Below, piece by piece: positions 34,075 to 40,757 of a stretch of 42,508 nucleotides of DNA. Origin of the DNA: Paenibacillus terrae (GTDB taxonomy: Bacteria > Bacillota > Bacilli > Paenibacillales > Paenibacillaceae); contig NZ_JTHP01000058.1 in assembly GCF_000943545.1 (NCBI RefSeq), positions 1 through 42,508 of the forward strand, in the 5' to 3' direction. A program made the position numbers and the translations under genes. The notes below the pieces were generated by a model. It was not told the origin of the DNA, did not search any database, and saw only the letters and a list, made by a program, of their open reading frames with translations. How positions within the stretch are numbered: the first letter of the stretch is position 1; each line of letters begins with the position of its first letter.

Positions 34075-34869
34075 TTACTTAAACGTTTGAATAATTCCAT
34101 CCAATTCGGACAGATGCTTAATTTCGAACTTTGGCTTGATTTCTGTAGTATTGGTTTTGGCGTTGCGGTTCACCCACACGGAGTGCACACCTGCCGCCAG
34201 AGCCCCTTGAATATCAGTCGTCAGCTTATCCCCCACCATTAAAGCATGTTCAGGCTCAATACCGAGAAGCCCCAAAGCATGCTGAAAAATAGACGGGTCC
34301 GGCTTACCTTTACCAAACGAACCTGAAATAACAACGTGATCAAAAAATGGAGCTAACTGCGGAACCCCATCCAGCTTTTCCTGCTGTAGATCAGGGGAGC
34401 CGTTTGTCAACAAAAGAAGCTTATACTGCCCTTTCAATTGCTCCAGAATCTCAAACGTTTCTTCATAAACATGGGGACGGGTACGTCTTTCCAAGGCAAA
34501 TTGGGTTGCCAGCTTTTGCGCTAACTCTTCATTATCTATCCCCAACTGTTGGAGACCTCTACGCCAAGATTCCTTTCGATAAGCAGGGGCCAACTGTTCC
34601 AATTGCCGGAACTCAGGCTGCTCTCCTGCCGTAAAATTCGCCCACAATCCCTCAAACGGATTAATGCCAATCAATTGAGTAAAACTAAAGGTTTCATAAG
34701 ACTCATACAAAGCACGCGCTTCCTTGCGGACTGCTTCTTCCAAAGCTTTCGAATCAACGCCTGCTTCCAGGGAACCTGTCTGGCACGTCGCGTCAAATGC
34801 CTCTTCTACGCTGCGCTCATCCCACAGAAGTGTATCATCAAGATCGAACATAACCGCCTGAATCGTCAT
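34075..34869 (-). CDS. HAD-IA family hydrolase
   Basis: 264 residues. Motif I is FDLDDTLLW near residue 9-17, motif II LLLTNGSPDLQ, motif III Lys in GKGKPDPSIF, and motif IV LMVGDKLTTDIQG. The cap is the helical C1 type (residues 20-100). The substrate cannot be told; small phosphate esters are usual, and the long cap makes it larger than YjjG-type nucleotidases. The ATG at 34869 gives the canonical start and leaves a longer upstream frame unused. No partner genes. Confidence 0.8.
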   Translation of the reverse strand: MTIQAVMFDLDDTLLWDERSVEEAFDATCQTGSLEAGVDSKALEEAVRKEARALYESYETFSFTQLIGINPFEGLWANFTAGEQPEFRQLEQLAPAYRKESWRRGLQQLGIDNEELAQKLATQFALERRTRPHVYEETFEILEQLKGQYKLLLLTNGSPDLQQEKLDGVPQLAPFFDHVVISGSFGKGKPDPSIFQHALGLLGIEPEHALMVGDKLTTDIQGALAAGVHSVWVNRNAKTNTTEIKPKFEIKHLSELDGIIQTFK

Positions 34870-34965
34870 CTGAATTATCCACTCTCTTTCCACTTTATAT
34901 GTACGCTTGTTCTGCCTTGTTGCGTCTACAAGCATTCCAATCGTTATGTGCCCATATTAATCAAG

Positions 34966-35001
34966 AGGCCGCAATGTGTTATATGAAATAACATCATGCG
35001 A
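34966..35001. repeat. Imperfect inverted repeat between the HAD and membrane protein genes
   Basis: GGCCGCAATGTGTTAT and ATAACATCATGCGACC face each other over four bases, with 12 of 16 positions paired. It may act as a weak terminator of the gene ending at 35062, but no T-run follows on the minus strand. Confidence 0.35.
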
Positions 35002-35061
35002 CCTTATTTACAGAGGCTACAGGCCCACAGACAATTTAAACGATTCGTACCAAAAAAGTCG

Positions 35062-35571
35062 TTATTTTTTGTCTACTTGAACCTGATTAGATAGCGCAAA
35101 CTTCTCAAGCCGCTCTGCAATGCCATCCGTATCATAACGGCCCAGTGATTTTGTGAAAATAAAATTTCCACCCTTACCTTTTCTTTCAACTGTTACGTAA
35201 CCCTTTTCAATTTTGATGGCTTTCATATCCTCTGCCGTCATTGGACGTTCTCTGCCGCCTTTCAGCATGTACAGAGCACTCTTTCCTACCTTCAAATAAG
35301 GACGGCGGATAAAAAAGATAACAGCCAGCATCAAGTACAAGCCGAATACAAGCCAATCCATTCCGCGCATGCCAGTCTTAGTTAAAAAATAACTCATAAG
35401 CATGTACAGAACTGCAAGTCCAGCCAGCATGATTGGCACAGTAATATTACGTCCACGGAAAATATCCATTGCAGAACCGGCACCACTAATGGTTTGGATG
35501 CCTTGTTTTTTGCGCGATTTATTCAAATGCGCTGTGTTTTTGCGAACTTTTCTTTCAAATGACCGGGCCAT
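35062..35571 (-). CDS. Small membrane protein of unknown function
   Basis: 169 residues. A basic N-terminus (MARSFERKVRKNTAHLNKSRKKQG) is followed by two hydrophobic segments at about 45-64 and 73-88, with a short positive loop FIRRPYLKVGK after them. The C-terminal half is soluble and charged (MTAEDMKAIKIEKGYVTVERKGKGG). The layout suggests a cytoplasmic tail at both ends. I do not recognise a named family, though proteins of this kind seem usual for Paenibacillus. Confidence 0.7.
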   Translation of the reverse strand: MARSFERKVRKNTAHLNKSRKKQGIQTISGAGSAMDIFRGRNITVPIMLAGLAVLYMLMSYFLTKTGMRGMDWLVFGLYLMLAVIFFIRRPYLKVGKSALYMLKGGRERPMTAEDMKAIKIEKGYVTVERKGKGGNFIFTKSLGRYDTDGIAERLEKFALSNQVQVDKK

Positions 35572-35700
35572 CTCTCAATTCCCTTCCCAAATATATTGCT
35601 TAAAAACAATTGCCACCAATCCTAATCTATATAGATACCAAAAATAGATACCTTAAAAAAACGAAAAGCAAATTACGCGGGCTAAGCCGCTTTAGCGACA

Positions 35701-35907
35701 TTAATGCGTCAGCCCACCATTTCCCTTCGACGTATCTTCGTCCACAATTTCAATCGTATCAAGTTGCTGCCGGAAATTACGGCGAATGTTATCCAAATAA
35801 ATTTCCCGAAGATTGGCGCGCTCTGTTGTTTCCTCTTCCGTCAATCCTTCGGCTTTTGCTTTGCGAGCCAATTCATTGATGCGCTGTACCAAGCTGTCTA
35901 TATCCAA
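35701..35907 (-). CDS. DUF896 family protein (YnzC-like)
   Basis: 68 residues from a TTG at 35907 with GGAGGGG five to ten bases before it. The RINELARKAKAEGLTEEETTERANLREIYLDNIRRNFRQ helical hairpin is the DUF896 pattern of B. subtilis YnzC, located in the SOS region there as well. Its function is unknown. It lies downstream of yneA on the same strand, separated by a terminator. The longer frame to 35952 lacks a ribosome binding site. Confidence 0.85.
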   Translation of the reverse strand: MDIDSLVQRINELARKAKAEGLTEEETTERANLREIYLDNIRRNFRQQLDTIEIVDEDTSKGNGGLTH

Positions 35908-35954
35908 ATTCTGTCCCCTCCATATAAGCAAAGATATAATACACTTTGACATGT

Positions 35955-36002
35955 AGAAAAGAGCTTGTCAAGGTTCCCTCATTACGTCCTCTGACAAGCT
36001 CT
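35955..36002 (-). terminator. Terminator of yneA
   Basis: On the minus strand AGAGCTTGTCA and TGACAAGCTCT form a perfect 11-base-pair stem over a 21-base loop, followed by TTTTC. It starts 13 bases past the yneA stop. Confidence 0.65.
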
Positions 36003-36014
36003 AATCGTGACAGA

Positions 36015-36386
36015 TCAGAAATGCGGAAGCTTTAAAACTTGGCCTGCCTGCACTCCCCGATCTTCCAGTCCGTTAATCCGAACAATTCCTTCTATATATA
36101 CACGTGTATCCATTCGTTCCGGTTTATGATTGGAGGCAATCTGCCACAATGTATCCCCAGGTTGTACAATAAGTTTGGTCACCTCTTCATTCGAAACAGA
36201 AGGAGCCGCGAATACCGTCAGTACACCTGCACCCGCAATCCAGGCAACGATAACCAGAATAAGAAGTTTGGGCAGGAGACTGTTGGAAATGGTCCGTACA
36301 AGCTGCGCCTCTCTCTCATTCCGGACATTTTGCATCTTTTCTAAATTCATTGGAAAAATACTTTGATATGTGCTATATTTCATCAT
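36015..36386 (-). CDS. yneA: Cell division suppressor YneA
   Basis: 123 residues. A short cytoplasmic N-terminus, one transmembrane segment (about 38-60, LLILVIVAWIAGAGVLTVFA) and an extracellular LysM module (about 70-120, VQPGDTLWQIASNH). In B. subtilis the SOS-induced YneA delays septation while DNA damage is repaired. Its place divergent from lexA is the same. The start at 36386 (MMKYSTYQ) has GGAGG nine bases upstream. Promoter and LexA boxes lie directly upstream. Confidence 0.9.
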   Translation of the reverse strand: MMKYSTYQSIFPMNLEKMQNVRNEREAQLVRTISNSLLPKLLILVIVAWIAGAGVLTVFAAPSVSNEEVTKLIVQPGDTLWQIASNHKPERMDTRVYIEGIVRINGLEDRGVQAGQVLKLPHF

Positions 36387-36427
36387 TGGCTGCGTCCTCC
36401 AAACGTTTGTTCCTATGTTTTTTTCAC

Positions 36428-36456
36428 AATATAACACGAACATTTGTTTTGTTCAA
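36428..36456 (-). promoter_or_regulatory. Promoter of yneA
   Basis: On the minus strand TTGAAC (36456-36451) and TATATT (36433-36428) are 17 bases apart, and a LexA box fills the spacer. Confidence 0.65.
36437..36450. promoter_or_regulatory. LexA box 1 (yneA side)
   Basis: CGAACATTTGTTTT resembles the Bacillus LexA site CGAAC-N4-GTTCG, with a weaker second half. It lies between the -35 and -10 boxes of yneA. Confidence 0.65.
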
Positions 36457-36464
36457 TAGAAAAG

Positions 36465-36478
36465 AGAACAAAAGTTCG
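36465..36478. promoter_or_regulatory. LexA box 2
   Basis: AGAACAAAAGTTCG is a near-perfect CGAAC-N4-GTTCG site placed between the two divergent promoters. Confidence 0.75.
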
Positions 36479-36511
36479 TGATTATTTTTAGGGATTATTT
36501 AGAACTTGTGT

Positions 36512-36540
36512 TTGTACGAACGGAGGTTCTATGCTATAAT
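36512..36540 (+). promoter_or_regulatory. Promoter of lexA
   Basis: TTGTAC (36512-36517) and TATAAT (36535-36540) with a 17-base spacer, 35 bases before the lexA start. Confidence 0.75.
36517..36530. promoter_or_regulatory. LexA box 3 (lexA side)
   Basis: CGAACGGAGGTTCT is a near-perfect LexA site inside the lexA promoter spacer, consistent with autorepression. Confidence 0.75.
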
Positions 36541-36574
36541 TTTCCCAAACGTTACTAAATGGGGTTGATACGGT

Positions 36575-37201
36575 ATGTCTAAGATTTCAAGCCGCCAGCA
36601 GGCCATTCTTGAATTTATCCGAAATGAAGTGCGTCTAAAGGGTTATCCCCCTTCTGTACGCGAAATAGGTGAGGCTGTCGGATTGGCCTCCAGTTCTACG
36701 GTTCACGGTCATTTGGATCGTCTGGAGAAAAAGGGACTGATTCGTCGTGATCCAACGAAACCGCGGGCCATCGAGTTACTCGGCCAAGACGAATCGGATA
36801 ACAGCAACTTGATTAATTACTCAATTAGTCGTGTTCCGGTCGTCGGCAAAGTTACAGCTGGTCTGCCTATTACAGCAACAGAAAATATTGAAGATTACTT
36901 TCCTCTTCCCCAACATTTTGTTGGTGAGGATAAAATATTCATGTTATCTGTTGTAGGAGAAAGCATGATTGAAGCTGGTATTGCCAACGGAGATTATGTC
37001 ATCGTACGTCAACAGCAGACAGCCGATAACGGCGATATTGTCGTGGCCATGACAGACGAGGACGAGGCTACTGTTAAAACTTTTTACAAGGAAAAAGATC
37101 ATATTCGACTTCAACCGGAAAATCCGGCCTTTGAACCGCTTCGTCTGACGCACGTCAGTATTTTGGGCAAGGTTGTAGGACTCTTTCGGGACTTCCACTG
37201 A
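36575..37201 (+). CDS. lexA: LexA repressor
   Basis: 208 residues. The winged-helix domain (1-70) includes YPPSVREIGEAVGL and SSSTVHGHLDRLEKKG. The self-cleavage site is Ala95-Gly96 (KVTAGLPI), with catalytic Ser130 (VVGESM) and Lys168 (ATVKTF). RecA-bound single-stranded DNA stimulates autocleavage, which releases the SOS regulon. GGGG precedes the start. Three LexA boxes sit in the shared region with yneA. All key residues are intact, so it should be functional. Confidence 0.97.
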   Translation: MSKISSRQQAILEFIRNEVRLKGYPPSVREIGEAVGLASSSTVHGHLDRLEKKGLIRRDPTKPRAIELLGQDESDNSNLINYSISRVPVVGKVTAGLPITATENIEDYFPLPQHFVGEDKIFMLSVVGESMIEAGIANGDYVIVRQQQTADNGDIVVAMTDEDEATVKTFYKEKDHIRLQPENPAFEPLRLTHVSILGKVVGLFRDFH

Positions 37202-37240
37202 TTTTTCATTTTTCAGCCCCGTTATTCTTCCCCCTACAAC

Positions 37241-37272
37241 AAAACCGGCTGCCCATGGCAAGCCGGTTTTGT
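37241..37272 (+). terminator. Terminator of lexA
   Basis: AAAACCGGCT and AGCCGGTTTT form a perfect ten-base-pair stem over a ten-base loop; T-rich on both strands, so it may work in both directions. Confidence 0.8.
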
Positions 37273-37457
37273 GTTAATATTATGTACACAAAATGTCCCT
37301 CACAGCTATTCTTTTTCCTTTGATAGCCATAGATTAATCGGTATATATCTGCAATCTGCAATTACTGTTCTGCTTATTGGCGGATCAAAAATACTTTGTA
37401 ATTATTTTAGATAAATATGGTATATTAATATTTATAGTTTTACTAAGGAGAGATTAA

Positions 37458-37760
37458 ATGAAAAAAATTATAATTTCAGTGTTTATTGTGACTTTTATCG
37501 TAATAGGTTTTACAGCTCCAACAATGGATTATGTGTATGCTAAGGAGAATTCAACCAGAACAACCTTTGATCGCATTCATTACATACAAATAATTATCCA
37601 TTTTAAATCATTGGAAAAGCAACTTGAAGCTGTACTTTCCGAAAGAAATAACTACCCAGAGGACAGTCCAGAATATAAAGAGCTTTCTGAACAAATGAAT
37701 CACATTCTTGAGCAGGAAACATATTACCAGAAAAAGCTTAAAGCCCTTTATAGTAAGTAA
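37458..37760 (+). CDS. Small secreted protein of unknown function
   Basis: 100 residues. A signal peptide (KKIIISVFIVTFIVIGFTAP core) ends at AYA or AKE, near residue 28. The mature part is highly charged and helical (EKQLEAVLSERNNYPEDSPEYKEL), with coiled-coil character. AAGGAGAG lies before the ATG. No domain is recognised. The DNA is AT-rich compared with the lexA gene to the left. A promoter may overlap TATATT around 37428, but the -35 box is poorly spaced. Confidence 0.65.
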   Translation: MKKIIISVFIVTFIVIGFTAPTMDYVYAKENSTRTTFDRIHYIQIIIHFKSLEKQLEAVLSERNNYPEDSPEYKELSEQMNHILEQETYYQKKLKALYSK

Positions 37761-37940
37761 TATACTTCTCCCCGTTTGTTATCTTCACTTTTTATCATTT
37801 TGCTCGTGCCGATCTGCTGTAACTTTTCCTACAACGTAAAGTTGGTAAGGATAAGGCAGGTAAGCATGAGTTTTTTTGCATTCCTTACCTTTATACTTTA
37901 TTAGTTTCTGAATATCAGGGTCATAGGTAATAGCTTCTTT

Positions 37941-37970
37941 TTGGTTTTAATAGATTTATGCTGATACATT
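37941..37970 (+). promoter_or_regulatory. Possible promoter of the microprotein pair
   Basis: TTGGTT (37941-37946) and TACATT (37965-37970) with an 18-base spacer, about 54 bases before the first start codon. Weak matches. The other bases between 37761 and 38023 hold no gene that I can see. Confidence 0.3.
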
Positions 37971-38023
37971 GTTAGTGCTACTGACATATGAATAAAGTAG
38001 ACCTTAGCAAAGGAGATATGCAG

Positions 38024-38200
38024 ATGATCAAAAATAGAGTCAAAACGTATAAGCATCGTATTGGTAAGAACAAATTTCTGGTCGTAAAAGTCTTCCAAGC
38101 CGCTGCTGCCGAAACAAGAAGCGGTAACGCACTAGCCACCAATGCATTGAACATCAAAATTTCCAAGCGCAACCGTAAGCGGAATCATAAACGCTTCTAA
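38024..38200 (+). CDS. Basic microprotein 1 with an SGNALATN motif
   Basis: 58 residues from an ATG at 38024, with AAAGGAGAT eight bases upstream; a longer frame begins at 37988 but lacks a site. It has a central AAAAETRSGNALATNALN segment, flanked by strongly basic ends (MIKNRVKTYKHRIGKNKF and KISKRNRKRNHKRF). The estimated charge is far above zero, which suggests nucleic acid binding, but the family is unknown to me. It shares GNALA and the basic tail with the next gene, so the pair probably arose by duplication. Confidence 0.7.
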   Translation: MIKNRVKTYKHRIGKNKFLVVKVFQAAAAETRSGNALATNALNIKISKRNRKRNHKRF

Positions 38201-38241
38201 GATTCATCGTACCTTCTTTTCCTGTGAAAGGAGGTGATATC

Positions 38242-38382
38242 ATGTGTAAAAAACATTTCAAACGTCATGTGAGAAGAAGAGGATTATCGATCCGTTCAAA
38301 TCAAAGAGCCATTGCGCGCGCTAGAGGTAATGCACTGGCTATTAATCTGTTTAGCGTAAATGATAGACAACGCAGACGTTAA
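38242..38382 (+). CDS. Basic microprotein 2, paralogous to microprotein 1
   Basis: 46 residues, too short for common gene finders. AAAGGAGGTGAT gives a very strong ribosome binding site seven bases before the ATG. The sequence begins MCKKHFKRHVRRRGL, has ARARGNALAINLF and ends NDRQRRR. About a third of residues are Arg or Lys. The shared R/S-GNALA-x-N motif and the tandem place point to a common origin with microprotein 1. A strong terminator follows, so the two form a closed operon. Confidence 0.7.
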   Translation: MCKKHFKRHVRRRGLSIRSNQRAIARARGNALAINLFSVNDRQRRR

Positions 38383-38398
38383 TGATTGTTTTTAAGCG

Positions 38399-38429
38399 AA
38401 AAGCGGGAAGGATTTCTTCCCGCTTTTTT
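38399..38429 (+). terminator. Terminator of the microprotein operon
   Basis: AAGCGGGAAG and CTTCCCGCTT form a perfect ten-base-pair stem over GATTT, followed by T-rich sequence. Confidence 0.92.
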
Positions 38430-38541
38430 GTGCCGCATTATAGTGTAAAACGGAAATTGAACCAATAATAAGGGGCCCTTTAGCAGTCAGTAGGACTTTA
38501 TCATTTTCAACAGAATTTTAACATTTGAAGTAAGTGAATAC

Positions 38542-38611
38542 TGATAAAAATTTCGTATTCTCTTCATCTAAATCCCAATCCTGAGAAAATTCAAAAAAAA
38601 TGCTTTTTGAT
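38542..38611 (-). pseudogene. Decayed copy of the small gene at 41639-41800
   Basis: The copy matches the first codons of the intact gene, but the start codon has become ATC (38611), one extra T in the T-run shifts the frame to an early stop, and the 3' half is missing. Confidence 0.65.
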
Positions 38612-38695
38612 GTCTATTCTCCCCTGTGAACTATTGTGTCTTTATCTTTACTGTATGATCATTTATCCTATGTACTCTGAACGAAATACTTTTCC
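38542..38695. repeat. Direct repeat, copy 1 (about 154 bases)
   Basis: Roughly nine in ten bases match the segment at 41731-41883, in the same orientation. The shared part spans the start of a small minus-strand gene and a plus-strand promoter (TTTACT at 38647). In this copy the -10 box is degraded to TGTACT and the spacer is 18 bases, so the promoter is probably weak or dead. The remainder of 38383-38898 holds no clear gene except the possible short frame below. Confidence 0.88.
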
Positions 38696-38721
38696 TCGTT
38701 TTATAAATATAAGGAGCGAAA

Positions 38722-38808
38722 ATGTTAACTCAACACAACCCATCACCTTCTCCCATTCTTTTTCCCTTGATTATGAAATTCGAAACTCTTACCTATATCA
38801 ATTCCTAA
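38722..38808 (+). CDS. Possible 28-residue peptide downstream of repeat copy 1
   Basis: ATG at 38722 follows AAGGAGC at a good distance and the repeat-borne promoter remnant. The peptide is MLTQHNPSPSPILFPLIMKF followed by eight more residues. No similarity is recognised. It occupies the place that the XRE gene has next to copy 2, so it may be a chance frame left after rearrangement. Confidence 0.2.
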   Translation: MLTQHNPSPSPILFPLIMKFETLTYINS

Positions 38809-38885
38809 AATTAGGGACATATGAACAAAAATCAGGGTGCTGAATGTCTCTTATGATTCGACAATATAAGCCGAGTATTTTTGAC

Positions 38886-38915
38886 AAAAAAAGAGCCGCT
38901 ATCTAGTAGCAACTC
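38886..38915 (-). terminator. Terminator of the agr-like operon, overlapping its last codons
   Basis: On the minus strand GAGTTGCTA and TAGCGGCTC form a nine-base-pair stem (two wobble pairs) over CTAGA, followed by T7. The stop codon of the LytTR gene lies within the hairpin, so the operon ends here with little room to spare. Confidence 0.8.
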
Positions 38916-39297
38916 CAGTGAAGATTATGTTCGAATTAATGAAACCCATTTCCTCTATAACCTCGTCAAATCGGTGATAAGAGATCGGACACCTCTTCGA
39001 TGTTTTTGTTATCTCACATTCAAAGTAAGCGTCTTTGAAAATGCCATTAACAATTTTCACCTTTTCCACATTCAGAGTATTGCTTCTGTCCACATTCAAG
39101 AAATGGAACCCATTATTATTTAGGAAGCTTTCCCAATGCCTTAGGGTGCCGATCATGTAATATGTTTTTTCGAATGTGTGAACTAGAATCTGATCCCTCT
39201 TACGTCCTTTAGATATGAAAAGAACCTTGTCCACTGGTATGTTTTCGCCCTTGTTAATACCTCGAGAATCATCAGCTGAGACAGTTAAGTTTAGCAT
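38899..39297 (-). CDS. Stand-alone LytTR DNA-binding protein
   Basis: 132 residues. The whole chain is a LytTR domain: VDKVLFISKGRKRDQILVHT at the N-terminal side, TYYMIGTLRHWESFL, then FHFLNVDRSNTLNVEKVKIV, which matches the F.R.HRS..VN core with Asp in place of His. There is no receiver domain, unlike AgrA. In streptococci such regulators are paired with a membrane protein that holds them inactive. It is the last gene of the agr-like operon, 17 bases after agrD. GTGGGAG lies nine bases before the ATG. It probably controls its own operon and unknown targets. Confidence 0.82.
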   Translation of the reverse strand: MLNLTVSADDSRGINKGENIPVDKVLFISKGRKRDQILVHTFEKTYYMIGTLRHWESFLNNNGFHFLNVDRSNTLNVEKVKIVNGIFKDAYFECEITKTSKRCPISYHRFDEVIEEMGFINSNIIFTGVATR

Positions 39298-39314
39298 TTC
39301 ATATATCTCCCACT

Positions 39315-39461
39315 TTATTTCAACAGTTCTTCAGGTGGTTCGGGACTGTGAATCCAAGACAAACTCGCTGTACTCACTGATACAACTGCAAGTGAAGTTA
39401 GTAATATGGCAGCATTGTAGTACATGCCAATCTTAAATTTACTAAATTTAGGACTTTTCAT
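39315..39461 (-). CDS. agrD: AgrD-like autoinducing peptide precursor
   Basis: 48 residues, with GAGAGGAGGTG as ribosome binding site and an ATGA overlap with agrB. The peptide has the AgrD layout: basic amphipathic N-terminus (KSPKFSKFKIG), a hydrophobic middle (AAILLTSLAVVSV), a ring region and an acidic tail. SLSWI (33-37) is followed by HSPEPPEELLK, which lines up with the S. aureus pattern of a five-residue ring before DE-PEVPKEL. Ser33 would replace the usual Cys, giving a lactone and not a thiolactone. The exact ends of the mature signal are inferred. Confidence 0.75.
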   Translation of the reverse strand: MKSPKFSKFKIGMYYNAAILLTSLAVVSVSTASLSWIHSPEPPEELLK

Positions 39462-39994
39462 TTTTCGCACCTCCTCTCTATTAATGTTAAGCTCTGAACA
39501 AAAAAACTAGCCGCTACCACCGGAAAAGCCAGCCACAAATTAAGTGTTATTATTGCAACTCCGCAAATTTTTAACAATGGATAGTACCGTTTAGGTATAC
39601 GAGTCTTCCCGTCTATTCTAGACGGAGCATAAACTAAGACAAGTATTATACTTAATATCGAAGTAATAACTATCCAATTATAGTTTAGATTCACAAAGGA
39701 CAGGGCGGTAAGTAAAGCTGTAGATACAACAATGCATACTATATTGCTCTTTAAATGTATTCCTCCTACAACTTGACGCAGTATAGAAAAAGATATCATC
39801 GCCAGTACAGTTTCCTGCACCTTACCCGTAATAAATGAAATACCAATAGTTAACAAAATGATTGAAACTGTATTAATCACAACGGCTATTCCATGTTTTA
39901 AAACCGCAATAGAAGCTGGATGATCCGGTACAACTGTTTTGATATGAGTTGCAATATCAAGAGCGATAGAATCAAGATTTTTTATAATAATCAC
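39458..39994 (-). CDS. agrB: AgrB-like membrane peptidase
   Basis: 178 residues with about five hydrophobic segments. The catalytic pair His80 and Cys87 (RQVVGGIHLKSNIVC) has the same spacing of seven as His77/Cys84 of S. aureus AgrB. The enzyme cleaves AgrD in its C-terminal tail and closes the ring. The GTG start at 39994 overlaps the preceding gene by 23 bases with a poorly spaced ribosome binding site, so translation coupling is likely. agrD overlaps its last codon. Confidence 0.88.
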   Translation of the reverse strand: MIIIKNLDSIALDIATHIKTVVPDHPASIAVLKHGIAVVINTVSIILLTIGISFITGKVQETVLAMISFSILRQVVGGIHLKSNIVCIVVSTALLTALSFVNLNYNWIVITSILSIILVLVYAPSRIDGKTRIPKRYYPLLKICGVAIITLNLWLAFPVVAASFFVQSLTLIERRCEK

Positions 39995-40604
39995 GCTCCG
40001 TTTTTAGCGCATAGTACAGGAACATTCCAGATGCCAAAGCTATAAATAAAATACTCAAAGGAAAATTATTGACGTAGAACATAAATGTGCTAGCGGCTAG
40101 TATCCCAATTATTAAAATAACAACAAGTACATGTTCCCACCTAAAACGCAAGCTTTCATAATCTGCTGTAAAGCCTATTTTGAATTTAAATAGTAACCAT
40201 GATATAGCTAATACCCATGCACTGGTTACCGCTTGAGCTAACGATCCCTCTGGAGAGGTCTCCATGTCTGATGTCAATGTACCAAAGAGCATTACTATAA
40301 TTATTGCTTGGAACAGCGTATACAAAAACGTACCTGTAATGGATATAATAGCTGACCAAATAATAGGCATCCTTACAACAGTAGTTATCAATAATGTGAA
40401 TAATATAATGTTTATAGTCGGAGCAAAAAAAGACAACGACATTTCTTCTCTTAACACCAGACTTTGCAAATTCATGATCAGGCCGATAAACAATGCAGGC
40501 CAGATAAAATCTAAAGCTCGGATTCTGAAAATAGTAAGCATTAAAACAAACGCCGCAAATGTTTCAACATTAGAAAATAGCAAGAACCGTATAGGCTCCC
40601 ACAT
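39972..40604 (-). CDS. AgrC-like polytopic membrane protein without kinase domain
   Basis: 210 residues, made of six or seven hydrophobic helices from MWEPIRFLLFSNVETFAAFV to the end, then only a short basic tail (KTERDYYKKS). This looks like the sensor half of AgrC cut at the linker: no DHp or ATP-binding domain follows, and no frame for one exists in the window. In place, before agrB, agrD and LytTR, it should sense the peptide or restrain the LytTR protein. Alternatively it could be an immunity or export helper. AAGGGG precedes the ATG at 40604; a GTG 18 bases earlier is less likely. Confidence 0.65.
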   Translation of the reverse strand: MWEPIRFLLFSNVETFAAFVLMLTIFRIRALDFIWPALFIGLIMNLQSLVLREEMSLSFFAPTINIILFTLLITTVVRMPIIWSAIISITGTFLYTLFQAIIIVMLFGTLTSDMETSPEGSLAQAVTSAWVLAISWLLFKFKIGFTADYESLRFRWEHVLVVILIIGILAASTFMFYVNNFPLSILFIALASGMFLYYALKTERDYYKKS

Positions 40605-40643
40605 AACACATATCCCCTTCACTTCATTGTAACCAACACTATA

Positions 40644-40672
40644 ATTCTATATTTGCTATAACAGTATAGCAA
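40644..40672 (-). promoter_or_regulatory. Promoter of the agr-like operon
   Basis: On the minus strand TTGCTA (40672-40667) and TAGAAT (40649-40644) are separated by 17 bases, about 40 bases before the first start codon. The operator palindrome covers the -35 box and most of the spacer. Confidence 0.55.
40653..40672. promoter_or_regulatory. Palindromic operator candidate
   Basis: TTGCTATA and TATAGCAA are perfect inverted eight-base arms around ACAG. It overlaps the promoter. It may bind the LytTR protein or another regulator; LytTR sites are usually direct repeats, so the palindrome need not be its site. Confidence 0.55.
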
Positions 40673-40757
40673 TACAATTACCTGTTTATTTGGAATATTT
40701 TATGTATTATATTAGGTAAATATTTTTCGCTCTTTTCCTTACAATGTGTTTATTGCT

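Noticed and set aside
34075..34869. Phosphoglycolate phosphatase or pyrophosphatase PpaX for the HAD hydrolase
   Set aside because: The HAD motifs are shared by many family members and nothing in the neighbourhood identifies the substrate.
38607..38843. A 78-codon plus-strand frame over repeat copy 1
   Set aside because: Its first half is the translated promoter repeat (same artefact as at 41799), and it has no start signal.
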